From JABWBD01 sp040768665 (lineage in GTDB: Bacteria; Planctomycetota; Planctomycetia; Pirellulales; Thermoguttaceae), in contig JAXGMN010000031.1 in assembly GCA_040768665.1 (NCBI GenBank), positions 62,001 to 126,000 on the forward strand: a DNA stretch of 64,000 bases. The letters run 5' to 3'. The notes beneath the pieces were generated by a model that saw only the letters and a program-made list of their open reading frames with translations, was not told where the DNA came from and did not search any database. Shown here in pieces: positions 8,539 to 16,732 of this stretch (positions are counted from its first letter, which is position 1; each line of letters opens with the position of its first letter). The position numbers and the translations under genes were made by a program.

Positions 8539-9956
8539 GCAAAATCCTCGTTGTCGACGATGAGCGGAGTGTGCTGGCGGCGTTCCACGAAATCCTCAAG
8601 GACCGGGGGCACGAGGTGGTCACGGCGACTCGTGGCGAAGAGGCTCTCGACGCCATTCAGGCCCGGGACTTCGAGCTTGTGGTGATGGACGTTCACCTAC
8701 CGGGCATCAGCGGGCTGGAGGCGCTGCGGCGGATCAAGTCGCTGCGTCCGAAGCTACCGATCATCATGATGACGGGGCGGGGCACGATGAATACGGCCAT
8801 CGAGGCGACAAAGACCGGTGCCTTTGACTACCATCTCAAGCCGCTCGATCCCGCGGAGATCCTGCGTACGATCGATAAGGCCCTGGAAAGTTCTCGGCTC
8901 GCCAGGCAGCCGGTCGTTTTCGATACGGACGCGTCCACCGCCGGCGGTGACGCCATGATCGGCCAGAGCCCCGCCATGCAGGAGGTCTACAAGACGATCG
9001 GCCACGTCGCAGCTACGGACGCCACGGTCCTCGTCCGGGGCGAATCGGGCACCGGCAAGGAATTGGTCGCGCGGGCGGTCTATCAGCACAGCGGCCGCAG
9101 CCGGGCTCCGCTGCTGGTGGTCAATTGTGCAGCGATTCCGGAAACACTCTTGGAAAGCGAGTTGTTCGGCCACGAGCAGGGCGCATTTACCGGCGCTCAG
9201 TTCCGCCGCATCGGCAAGTTCGAGCAGGCGGACGGCGGAACGATTTTTCTCGACGAAATCGGGGATATTCCGCTTGCGGTCCAGGCCAAGATCCTGCGGG
9301 TTCTGCAGGAGAAGACCTTTGATCGCCTGGGGAGCAACGACACTCAACGCACCGACGTGCGCGTGATCGCGGCGACAAATCGCGATCTGGACGGCGCGAT
9401 TGCCCGTGGAGAGTTCCGCGAAGATCTCTATCACCGGCTCAACGTGGTCACCATCCGCCTGCCGCCGCTTCGCGAACGGCGCGAAGACATTCCCCGGCTG
9501 GTGGACTATTTCTTGGCCCGGCTGGCCGACGAACTCAAGACGCCCAAGCCCATCGTGTCGAAAGAGGCGCTGGAACTCCTGGAGGCCTATCCATGGCCGG
9601 GAAATGTCCGAGAACTCAGCCACGCGATTCAGCGTGCGATGATCTTTACCCACGGACATCCGATTCAGGCGGCGGACCTTTCGTCCGTTTTGGAGCATCG
9701 CCCCGGCGACCTCGCGCAGTCCGAACTGCTGGCCGACGACGAGCTGGCGAAGGCGCTGGTAGTGCGGTATCTCGCCTCGCACGGCGGGGAAGGGGCTCAT
9801 GAGCGGCTTCTCGGCATGGTGGAGAAACACCTGCTTGCTGAAGCACTCCGCAGGACGCAAGGCAACCAGACGCACGCCGCCCGTCTGCTCGGCCTGGCAA
9901 GGCCCACCCTCCACGCCAAGATGCAGAAACACGGCCTGCGCGAGGAGGGGATTTAG
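8535..9956 (+). CDS. NtrC-family sigma-54-dependent response regulator
   Basis: This is a 473-residue protein with three complete domains. The receiver (1-120) has the acidic pair D8/D9, phospho-acceptor D52, T80 and K102. The AAA+ domain (140-370) has Walker A GESGTGKE (169-176), the sigma-54 contact loop GAFTGA (216-221) and Walker B GGTIFLDE. The Fis-type helix-turn-helix is at 430-470 (GNQTHAARLLGLARPTLHAKM). It is coupled by ATGA to the kinase gene. A sigma-54 promoter and an upstream palindrome lie just downstream, before the FHA gene, making that gene the obvious first target. Its C-terminal third is closely similar to the decayed copy at 25107. Confidence 0.93.
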   Translation: MSKILVVDDERSVLAAFHEILKDRGHEVVTATRGEEALDAIQARDFELVVMDVHLPGISGLEALRRIKSLRPKLPIIMMTGRGTMNTAIEATKTGAFDYHLKPLDPAEILRTIDKALESSRLARQPVVFDTDASTAGGDAMIGQSPAMQEVYKTIGHVAATDATVLVRGESGTGKELVARAVYQHSGRSRAPLLVVNCAAIPETLLESELFGHEQGAFTGAQFRRIGKFEQADGGTIFLDEIGDIPLAVQAKILRVLQEKTFDRLGSNDTQRTDVRVIAATNRDLDGAIARGEFREDLYHRLNVVTIRLPPLRERREDIPRLVDYFLARLADELKTPKPIVSKEALELLEAYPWPGNVRELSHAIQRAMIFTHGHPIQAADLSSVLEHRPGDLAQSELLADDELAKALVVRYLASHGGEGAHERLLGMVEKHLLAEALRRTQGNQTHAARLLGLARPTLHAKMQKHGLREEGI

Positions 9957-10037
9957 ACCGCCGATGTCCGTTTCCTGACGATGCGTCAGACGCCAGACAC
10001 CGACGTGACCAGAATTGTCGCATTCTGTTCACGCATT

Positions 10038-10058
10038 GCGGTGCGAATGTGGCACCGC
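10038..10058. promoter_or_regulatory. Candidate NtrC-type upstream activator site
   Basis: This is a perfect 7-bp inverted repeat, GCGGTGC-N7-GCACCGC, centred about 75 bases upstream of the predicted start of the sigma-54 promoter at 10097. NtrC-family activators bind dyads of this size at this distance. A second dyad, CTGACG-N3-CGTCAG (9975-9989), lies just after the regulator stop codon and could be another site or part of a terminator. Confidence 0.55.
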
Positions 10059-10096
10059 TGTTCAGCTTGGTGCGATCCTGTCGGATTTCCCAACAG

Positions 10097-10112
10097 CGGC
10101 ACGCCGCTTGCT
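10097..10112 (+). promoter_or_regulatory. Candidate sigma-54 (-24/-12) promoter
   Basis: CGGCACGCCGCTTGCT matches the consensus TGGCACG-N4-TTGCW at every position but the first T, with the required GG and GC elements. It is 102 bases upstream of the FHA gene and 140 bases downstream of the NtrC-type gene, with a dyad at the expected activator distance. Predicted transcription starts near 10123. Confidence 0.65.
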
Positions 10113-10214
10113 GCCTCACTGGACCCGCTCGGTTTGACGGTCTACACGAACTGACGCGACATTCTGACCGACTGGTCGGGGGCATCACATCAACGGAGTG
10201 AGAGGAGTAGCAGA

Positions 10215-10559
10215 ATGCGGATCCGAATCAAGATCCTGAACGATGACCTCAAGTGCGTCGACTTCCATTCGGAAGATCTCCCGATTCTCGTGGGAAGCAT
10301 TGCCGACGCAAATATCTGTGTGGCCGATCCACTGGTCGATCCGCTGCACTGCATGATCGACGGCAACCGGGGCAGTCTGACCGTCCTCGCGTTGAGCAGC
10401 AAATCGGCGACCCTGTTGAACGGAGAACGGATCAGCGAGGCCGAGCTGTCGTCGGGCGACTGCCTGACCCTCGGAGCCACCTGTCTGTTGGTCGACTTCG
10501 CCCCGCCTCAGCAGCGAGGTGGAGAATACAGAGCCCGCGCGGCAGTTGGTTCCCGCTGA
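10215..10559 (+). CDS. FHA-domain protein
   Basis: This is a 114-residue protein consisting essentially of one forkhead-associated domain. The glycine of the first strand pair (ILVGSIADANICV), the DPLVDPLHCMI strand with its conserved His, and the closing NGERISEAELSSGDCLTLG are visible. FHA domains bind phosphothreonine peptides, so this is probably a small adaptor in Ser/Thr signalling. The usual Ser of the GR..S motif is not obvious, so binding specificity is uncertain. GAGGAG precedes the ATG. It sits behind the sigma-54 promoter and is followed by the broken receiver gene with a 34-base gap, so the original transcript was probably longer. Confidence 0.8.
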   Translation: MRIRIKILNDDLKCVDFHSEDLPILVGSIADANICVADPLVDPLHCMIDGNRGSLTVLALSSKSATLLNGERISEAELSSGDCLTLGATCLLVDFAPPQQRGGEYRARAAVGSR

Positions 10560-10593
10560 ACGCGTGCCATGCGCATGCCTGGAGAATGCTTCG

Positions 10594-10743
10594 ATGAGGA
10601 GAAGAGTGCTGGTCGCCGACGACAGCAGCAACATTCGCGAGTACTGCCGGGAAGTGCTCGAGCAGGCAGGCTACCACGTGGTCACCGTCAAGGACGGCGT
10701 GGAAGCACTCGAAACGATTAAGGAAGACCCTCCCGACGTTGTC
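10594..10743 (+). pseudogene. Truncated response-regulator receiver domain
   Basis: An ATG with GATGAGGAG context starts a clear receiver domain: VLVADDSSNIREYCREVLEQ with the acidic pair, then GVEALETIKEDPPDVV. The similarity stops just before the phospho-acceptor Asp. From 10744 the frame runs antisense through the Mrp operon without meaning. The intact single-domain receiver at 24236 is the closest relative in the window (LFADDRKNIREFCKHELEEE). The gene has lost its active site and is almost certainly non-functional. The break coincides with the last codons of the convergent Mrp-operon gene, which marks a rearrangement boundary. Confidence 0.8.
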
Positions 10744-10745
10744 CA

Positions 10746-12512
10746 TCACATCAGCAGCACCAACAGCCCCAGCCAGATCGACAGCAGCGCTGCCGCGAAC
10801 GTCGTTCCTCGCAGCAGCCATGCCTCCACGCCCGCCGTGGCCCTCGCCATGCGGGAGACGTTGCCGCGGATCTCGCCGGCGCTTTTCCTCAACGCCTCCA
10901 CGCTCGTCAGGATCTCTCGGACACCGTGCCAGGGCACCCGCAACCCTGGCCCCAAGGATTCCAGCAGCACGACCACGTCGCCCGCGGGCACCGACACGGT
11001 CCGCCACGAGCGTCTTCGTGAAGACAGCAGCCAGAGCCCCGCGATCGCCACTCCGACCGACACGGGCCAGACCGCCGTCCAGAGCTTGGCGGGCGAGACG
11101 AGCAGGTCGGCGACCGAGACCGCGGCGCCCCAGGGCCAAAGCGGAACCGCCAGCAAGACCGCGGCCAAGAGGGCTGCCCACGGGACGAACAGACCCTTTG
11201 CCTCGTGGGCTGCGTGCGTCTCGGATCGCGGCCAGACGATCACCAGGAAACGGACCATCAAGAGGGTCGTGGCGACCGTGCCCAAGGTGAGCAGCAAGAC
11301 CAACACATCCAGCCAGAAGCCGGGAGCGCCGGCGACGGCCAATTTGAGCAGGCTCTTGGCAATCGCCCCGCTGGTCAGGGGCGCTCCGGCAAGAGACAGG
11401 GCGCCGAGCAGGAGCCCCGCTGCCGTCAACCGCCGCATCCAGATCCCGTCTGCCGCGTCCGACACCGCCACCCCAAGAAACAACGCCCCCTTGGCAAGGC
11501 CATGGTGCAGCGCGAACAGAGAAACGGTCGTGACCACCACGGGCGCCGCCAGTTCGCCCGCGAGCCCCAGGCCGATGGCCGCGATCATCCAGCCCATCTG
11601 GCTCACGCTGGAATAAGCCAGCACCGTCTTGGGGTTGGTCTGCGTCAGACCGATGGCAACGCCGTAAAAAGCCCCGGCAATTCCGGCGGCAATGCACAGA
11701 TGCGCCCAAGGCTCCAGGCCCGGCACTCCCAGGGGCAACAGCCGGAGCCATCCGATCAGTCCGGCTTTGATCATCGCCCCGCTGAGGACCGCACTGGCCG
11801 GCGCCGGTGCGGCGGGATGGGCCAACGGAAGCCAGAAGTGCAGCGGCAGCAAACCGGCCTTGATCCCCAGTCCCACCAGCGCCAAGGCCAGAATCAGGTC
11901 GCGTAGGGGAGACCGGGCGACGGCGGCAGGCAATCCGTCAAAGTAGGTGTTGCCCGCTGCCGCCGCGGCCAAGACGAATGCGGCGAACAGGGCCATCTCG
12001 CCCACCACCACCAGCACCAGGTAGATCCGTCCCGCGCGGATCGCTTCCTCGTCGCGGTTGTAGACTACCAGTCCATAGGACGCGAAGCTCATCAGGGCGA
12101 AGAACGAATAGAAGCTGACCATGTCCTGGGCCACCACCAGGCCCAGATTGCCGCTCATCGCCAGGAGATAGAAGAAGAGGAAACGGTGGCGTCGCGGATC
12201 GTGGGCCAAGTAGCTGCCCGCCGATAGCCCCGCCGTCAGCCAGAGGACCGACGTGAGGAACAGAAACGCCCGCGCGGTCTCGTCGATCCCCAACCGGCTG
12301 CCCAGCAGCAGCCAGGGGACGTCGGCTGAGATCGGACCGAGCGGCAGAACGGCGAGGATCAGCATGGGCAGGGCCGACCAGGGCGCCAACGACATCGCCC
12401 TCGCACGCCAACGGCGAATCAGCAGGCCCCAGGCGACCGCCAGCGGCAAGCCCGTGCCGAAAAGCCAGGTCAGTCCGCTCGATGCGGCCGTTTCCATCCA
12501 GCTTGGCGTCAT
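10746..12512 (-). CDS. Mrp-type antiporter subunit (third MrpA/MrpD-like ion-translocating protein)
   Basis: This is a 588-residue polytopic membrane protein of the proton-antiporter-M family (NuoL/M/N, MrpA/D). The ATG at 12512 overlaps the previous stop as ATGA. The conserved pump core is present (GLGIKAGLLPLHFWLPLAHPAAPAPASA, with lysines and a discontinuous-helix proline). In transmembrane helix 5 the normally essential Glu of the ...ELMTLSSY... motif is replaced: the sequence reads FFALMSFASYGLV. It may therefore be a structural or altered-coupling subunit. The last ~100 residues form an extension with a final membrane helix. It is the terminal gene of the Mrp operon and converges on the truncated receiver gene. 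Confidence 0.85.
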   Translation of the reverse strand: MTPSWMETAASSGLTWLFGTGLPLAVAWGLLIRRWRARAMSLAPWSALPMLILAVLPLGPISADVPWLLLGSRLGIDETARAFLFLTSVLWLTAGLSAGSYLAHDPRRHRFLFFYLLAMSGNLGLVVAQDMVSFYSFFALMSFASYGLVVYNRDEEAIRAGRIYLVLVVVGEMALFAAFVLAAAAAGNTYFDGLPAAVARSPLRDLILALALVGLGIKAGLLPLHFWLPLAHPAAPAPASAVLSGAMIKAGLIGWLRLLPLGVPGLEPWAHLCIAAGIAGAFYGVAIGLTQTNPKTVLAYSSVSQMGWMIAAIGLGLAGELAAPVVVTTVSLFALHHGLAKGALFLGVAVSDAADGIWMRRLTAAGLLLGALSLAGAPLTSGAIAKSLLKLAVAGAPGFWLDVLVLLLTLGTVATTLLMVRFLVIVWPRSETHAAHEAKGLFVPWAALLAAVLLAVPLWPWGAAVSVADLLVSPAKLWTAVWPVSVGVAIAGLWLLSSRRRSWRTVSVPAGDVVVLLESLGPGLRVPWHGVREILTSVEALRKSAGEIRGNVSRMARATAGVEAWLLRGTTFAAALLSIWLGLLVLLM

Positions 12513-14005
12513 AGGTTGAGTTCTCTCGTCGCGATGACTTTCGCCCAGGCCAGCGGACTGATCTCCATGCCCGCCAGTAGTCCGACGGCCAAGGCAACCA
12601 CCGCCGTGGTGACCGGCGGGACCAGAAGCCACAGTCCGACCTCCGGCCGCTCCCGTTCGCCCGTCTCCATCGACGGCCACGGGCCGGGCCGGAACCATGC
12701 GGCGTAGAGGATCGGCAGAAAGTAGGCGGAATTGAGCAGGCTGCTGGCCACGAGGACGCCGATCACCCAGGACTGCGACGCCTCCCACGCGCCCAACGCG
12801 AGATACCACTTGGTGACGAATCCCGCCATCGGCGGCGCGCCGATCATGCCCAGCGCCCCCAGCGTAAACGCGGCCATCGTCCAGGGCATCTGCCGCGCAA
12901 CGCCGTCCATCTCGCTGACGCGGTGGATTCCCAGGCGTTCGGCCAGGTTGCCGGCGCAAAGGAAGAGCGTGATCTTCATCAAGCCCTGGTGGACCAGGTG
13001 GACTACGCCGCCGATCACGGCCAGCGGAGTTCCCATGGCCACGCCCAGGACGATGTACGAGACCTGGCTGATGGTTGAATATGCCAGCCGCTTCTTGAGA
13101 TCGTCCTGCACCAGCGCCCGCAGCGATCCGTAAAGAACCGTTGCCGAGGCGATCACCGCCAGCGGCGTAAGCAGATCCAATTCGCGGGCGAACTCCAATC
13201 CGTAGACGTCGCTGACGACCCGCACGATCCCGAAGGCCCCGGCCTTGACCACGGCCACGGCGTGCAACAGCGCGCTGACCGGCGCCGGAGCCACCATCGC
13301 TTGGGGCAGCCAGCCGTGCAGCGGCACCAGCGCCGCCTTGACGCCGAAGCCGCCAATCAGCAGTGCGAAAATGATCTTCAGCGAGGGCAGATGGCGTGCG
13401 TCCACCGTGGCCAGGACTCCCCGCTCAATGAAGGCCAGCTCGCCGGTGAGCGAATAGAGCCACGCCACCGCAACCAGAAGCACAACGCTGGCGCTGAGCG
13501 TGTACATCAGGTAAACCCGGCCGGCGTCGAGGGCCTTCTTGGTGCCGCGATGGACGACCAGCGGATACGTAGTTAGTGTGAGGATCTCATAGAAGACCAG
13601 GAAGGTCAGCAGGTCGCCGGCGAGGGCGATTCCCACGGTCGAACTGACGCACACGCTGAAATATCCGAAAAACCGGCTGCGGTTCGGCGAGCCTTCCAGG
13701 TAGCCGATGGCATAGACGGTCGTCACCAGCCAGAGAAAGGCCGAGAGGGTGACAAACAGCATCGGCAGAGGATCGGCGCGGAGCGTGAGGTCAAGTCCCG
13801 GCAGAAACGGCATGCTCGCCGCATAGACGTGTTCGTTAGCCACGCCCCAAAGCATGACGCACACCAGCAGGAGCTTCACGATTGCGCCGCACAGGTTGAG
13901 CACCGTTCGCAGCGCGTGAAACTCCTCACGAAGGGTGAAAATGATCAGCCCGGGTATGAGTGAGCTGAGCAACAGCAGGATAGGAAGCAAAAAGCCCCAG
14001 TTCAT
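12509..14005 (-). CDS. Mrp-type antiporter subunit (second MrpD-like protein)
   Basis: This is a 498-residue polytopic protein. The ATG at 14005 overlaps the preceding stop as ATGA. The pump core is complete: Glu in FYEILTLTTYPLVV (helix 5) and Lys in GGFGVKAALVPLHGWLPQAMVAPAPVS, with a second Lys in the following helix (VVKAGAF). It belongs to the proton-translocating MrpD/NuoM/NuoN group and should carry an ion pathway in the antiporter complex. It sits between the standard MrpD and the third MrpA/D-like subunit, so the operon encodes three such proteins. Distinguishing MrpA from MrpD type by eye is not possible. Confidence 0.87.
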   Translation of the reverse strand: MNWGFLLPILLLLSSLIPGLIIFTLREEFHALRTVLNLCGAIVKLLLVCVMLWGVANEHVYAASMPFLPGLDLTLRADPLPMLFVTLSAFLWLVTTVYAIGYLEGSPNRSRFFGYFSVCVSSTVGIALAGDLLTFLVFYEILTLTTYPLVVHRGTKKALDAGRVYLMYTLSASVVLLVAVAWLYSLTGELAFIERGVLATVDARHLPSLKIIFALLIGGFGVKAALVPLHGWLPQAMVAPAPVSALLHAVAVVKAGAFGIVRVVSDVYGLEFARELDLLTPLAVIASATVLYGSLRALVQDDLKKRLAYSTISQVSYIVLGVAMGTPLAVIGGVVHLVHQGLMKITLFLCAGNLAERLGIHRVSEMDGVARQMPWTMAAFTLGALGMIGAPPMAGFVTKWYLALGAWEASQSWVIGVLVASSLLNSAYFLPILYAAWFRPGPWPSMETGERERPEVGLWLLVPPVTTAVVALAVGLLAGMEISPLAWAKVIATRELNL

Positions 14006-15489
14006 CGCAGGGTCTCGGCAATCGTGTCCAAAGGAAGCGGGGCTGCGATTTCGAGGAGGTCGGCCAGAGGCGCCGCGGCCATTCCCAGTAGGGCGGCGGT
14101 GACTCCCAAGGCGACGGCAGCCGCGTCCATCCGCCAGGGACGCGGCGGGCCTTCCGCCTCCTGGTCTTCGGCAGCCATCATCGCCCGGCTCCAGAATCGG
14201 AACAAGTAGCCGGCCGTCAGAAGTCCTCCGGCGACAATGGCGACTGCCCATCCCCACTGCCCGCTCTGAATGGCCGCGGTGAGCATCATCCACTTCCCGG
14301 CAAACCCGCCGCTGGGCGGCAGGCCCATCAGGCTGACGCTGGCCAGGGCGAAGGCGGTCACCGGCCCCGGGAGTCGCTGTCCGATTCCTATCAGTCCATC
14401 AAGACGGTCGTGCCCCGCCGCGTTCTGAATCGAGCCGGTCGCCAGGAAGATGGCCGCCTTGGCCAGGGCGTGGGAGAGGGCGATGCAAACGGCTCCGGCC
14501 AGCGCGAGTTGCCGCATGCCGGGCAACGACACCAGCGGGAACATGAGAAACAGGTAGCCCAACTGCGCCACGGTCGAGTAGGCAACCAGCAGTTTCAACC
14601 GCTCGGCCCGAAACGCTTGAATCGATCCCCAGACGATCGCCCCGGCGCCGAGCAGGCCCAGCAGTTGCCCGCCCTCGGAGAGCGTCGCTGCCGGAAACAC
14701 CTCCAGCCACAGCCGCACGATCATATAAAAAGCCCCCTTCACGACTAGCGCCGACAGCAGGGCGCTGACCGGGGCGGGCGCGTTGGCGTGGGCTGGCGGC
14801 AGCCAGAAGTGCAGCGGGAATAGGGCGGCTTTGATCAGCAAGCCCGCAACCATCATCGCCGCCGCCATCTGGCCGCGAGGCTCGGCGGCGAGCCTCGCGC
14901 CGAGCGCCGCCAGGTCGAGGACGCCAAATGCTCCGTACAACAGCGCAACGCCCATCAGGTACAAAAGCGAGCCGAGCAGTCCCACGATCAGGTACCGCAG
15001 GGCAGCGACGATCGCTTCGGTGGTGCCGGCCAGAGCGATCAGCCCGATCGACGCCAGCGTGAGCAGTTCCAGCGTCACGTAGAGGTTGAAGACGTCGGCC
15101 GAGAGGAACAGCGCATTGAGCGACGCCCAGAGCAGAAAGAACAGCGGCCAGAACGTGCCCGCCGTCTCGTCCGCCCCCTGGTGCGCCCCGCCGCGGAAAT
15201 AACCCGGGGCATAGAAGGCCACGGCCGATCCGACCACGGTGGTGGCCATCAGCATGACCAGCGACAGGCCGTCGGCGTAGAGTTCGATGCCCAGCGGGCT
15301 CCCCCAGCCACCCAGCGCATAACGAATGGGGCCATGCAGGATCACTTGCCGGCCCAGGCCAAGTAACAGTGCGGCCATCCCCAGCGGCGCGGCGACGGCA
15401 AGCAGGTTCACCAACCGCCGCCCGCCGAGATACGCAATCAGGCCGAGCGCCAAAGGCAGTGTGATCAGGCCCACGCCCCAATGGTCCAT
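14002..15489 (-). CDS. mrpD: MrpD, Na+/H+ antiporter subunit D
   Basis: This is a 495-residue polytopic protein with the Proton_antipo_M core: Glu in NLYVTLELLTLASIG and Lys in GLLIKAALFPLHFWLPPAHANAPAPVS. Its length matches MrpD (about 490-500 residues) and it directly follows mrpC, the usual order. It is an essential ion-translocating subunit of the multi-protein antiporter that exports Na+ in exchange for protons at the cytoplasmic membrane. Its ATG starts 1 base after the stop codon of the mrpC reading frame, and its end overlaps the next gene as ATGA. Confidence 0.9.
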   Translation of the reverse strand: MDHWGVGLITLPLALGLIAYLGGRRLVNLLAVAAPLGMAALLLGLGRQVILHGPIRYALGGWGSPLGIELYADGLSLVMLMATTVVGSAVAFYAPGYFRGGAHQGADETAGTFWPLFFLLWASLNALFLSADVFNLYVTLELLTLASIGLIALAGTTEAIVAALRYLIVGLLGSLLYLMGVALLYGAFGVLDLAALGARLAAEPRGQMAAAMMVAGLLIKAALFPLHFWLPPAHANAPAPVSALLSALVVKGAFYMIVRLWLEVFPAATLSEGGQLLGLLGAGAIVWGSIQAFRAERLKLLVAYSTVAQLGYLFLMFPLVSLPGMRQLALAGAVCIALSHALAKAAIFLATGSIQNAAGHDRLDGLIGIGQRLPGPVTAFALASVSLMGLPPSGGFAGKWMMLTAAIQSGQWGWAVAIVAGGLLTAGYLFRFWSRAMMAAEDQEAEGPPRPWRMDAAAVALGVTAALLGMAAAPLADLLEIAAPLPLDTIAETLR

Positions 15490-15490
15490 G

Positions 15491-15872
15491 TCAGCCGCTC
15501 CTCTCGTTGTGCGGTTTCGCCGCGCGGCTTTCCCTTCCGGCCGAAGGCTCGCCGCGATCTTCAGGAAAAGTGGTCTCTCCCGTCACCGCGTGCAGGCGGC
15601 AGATCAGGGCCAGGGCCAAGGCGGTTGCGGCGGACGGCCACCACAATCCCGGTTAACACCAGCGCGTGCGGCACCGGATCCGGCAGAATTTTCTCCGCGG
15701 CAAGTTGCAGCCGGCTGGGATAGGCCAGCGCCACCAGCAGCATGAACACGCCGGTGCCCATCACGTTCAACGCGAGCACTTTGCGGACCAACTGCGAGAG
15801 CACCAAGGCCCCGAACAGCCCGATCCCAAAAAGCGCCACCGCCACCAGGCTGTAGAGCACGGCCGGATTCAT
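15491..15872 (-). CDS. mrpC: MrpC (NuoK-like) subunit with an apparent 1-base frameshift
   Basis: The ATG at 15872 opens a NuoK-like protein: MNPAVLYSLVAVALFGIGLF, then VLALNVMGTGVFMLLVALA and DPVPHALVLTGIVVAV. After VVAV the frame turns into charged, family-unlike sequence and stops at 15561. Reading on with one base skipped in a C-rich run near 15640 gives ATALALALICRLHAVTGE, exactly the third helix expected of MrpC. That frame ends at 15491, one base before mrpD. The intact protein would have about 126 residues, normal for the family. Either this is a real disabling mutation or a sequencing or assembly error. The open frame and position of the restored part argue that the damage is recent or artefactual. 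Confidence 0.82.
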
Positions 15873-15916
15873 GTTCGGTTCTCCTGTCAAGAAATGGTAC
15901 CAATGGGCGACAGAAG

Positions 15917-15976
15917 TAGGTTCCGCTTGCCGAGCGGGCCCATTGGGGCGAGGTCCCGCTCGGCAAGCGGGACCTA
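15917..15976. repeat. Palindromic repeat inside the Mrp operon (TAGGTCCCGCTTGCC family)
   Basis: Two 22-base arms (15917-15938 and 15955-15976) are inverted copies with a single T/C difference, around a 16-base loop. The right arm begins the TAG that stops mrpB, read on the minus strand from CCGGTAGGTCCC. This is the most complete member of the family also seen at 1179 and 5560. It looks like a REP-type mobile palindrome inserted between mrpB and mrpC. Confidence 0.75.
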
Positions 15977-16732
15977 CCGGTGGTCATCCTTCTCCTCATT
16001 CTCTCGGAAATCTTGGTGCCGCTGGCGGCCCGATTGGCCCGATAGCACGCCGGCTAGCAGGACGATGAAAATGGCGCCCACCGAGAGCATCGCCGCGGCC
16101 TCGATCACGAGGATCCACGCCTTGGCTGATTCCGCAGGGTATTCCAGAAAACGCCTGCCCGCGGCGAGCATTCCCAGACCGATGCCCCCGAACGTCGCCA
16201 GGCCCAGAATCACGGCGACGTGCAGTTTGCGGCCGCGGAACCAGCGGGCGACCGGGGCTCCGGCCAGCAACAGCAGCACGCCGCCGCCGCCCAGCGCCGC
16301 ACCCGCCTGAAAAGCCCCGCCGGGCCGGTCGGCACCGATCCACAGCAGGTATCCGGCCACCAGCACGACGATCGGCACCACGGCCGCCGCCAGGGCCGCC
16401 AGCAACGGTGGCGGGGCGGCCGGCGCGGCGGCGAACCAGTCCTGCCGCCACACCGCCTGAACGCCCATCGCCGCCAGCACGAGGACCGCGACTTCCAGCA
16501 GCGTGTCGTAGGCGCGGAAGTTAAGCAGCACCCCCGTCACCGGATTCGAAACGCCGCCGGCGGCCACGAGTCCTTGTCTCGCGTCGCTATCCTGAAAGCG
16601 GGCCGTCAGACCGGCCGGTTGCTCCGGCAGCGTCAGCACGCTCCAGGCCACCATTCCGCTGAGCGTCGCCGTCAAGGCGGCCGCAGCCAACGTGCCCGGC
16701 GTTGCCCGCAGCGGCAGATCGTTTGTCCTCAT
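15974..16732 (-). CDS. mrpB: MrpB subunit with N-terminal MbhE-like domain
   Basis: This is a 252-residue protein. The N-terminal ~100 residues, with NPVTGVLLNFRAYDTLLEVAVL, match the C-terminal MrpA/MbhE segment (normally NVVNVILVDFRGFDTLGE). The rest matches MnhB/MrpB: GYLLWIGADRPGGAFQAGA and further hydrophobic helices. It is therefore an MbhE-MrpB fusion within a split-MrpA operon. The stop codon lies in the palindromic repeat downstream, so the charged tail (FRENEEKDDHR) may be non-native. The ATG overlaps the upstream DUF4040-type gene. Confidence 0.85.
   Translation of the reverse strand: MRTNDLPLRATPGTLAAAALTATLSGMVAWSVLTLPEQPAGLTARFQDSDARQGLVAAGGVSNPVTGVLLNFRAYDTLLEVAVLVLAAMGVQAVWRQDWFAAAPAAPPPLLAALAAAVVPIVVLVAGYLLWIGADRPGGAFQAGAALGGGGVLLLLAGAPVARWFRGRKLHVAVILGLATFGGIGLGMLAAGRRFLEYPAESAKAWILVIEAAAMLSVGAIFIVLLAGVLSGQSGRQRHQDFRENEEKDDHR

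Noticed and set aside
10744..11616. Continuation of the truncated receiver frame for ~290 codons
   Set aside because: It runs antisense to the conserved pump core of the Mrp gene and has Thr/Ser/Pro-rich sequence with no receiver or output domain.
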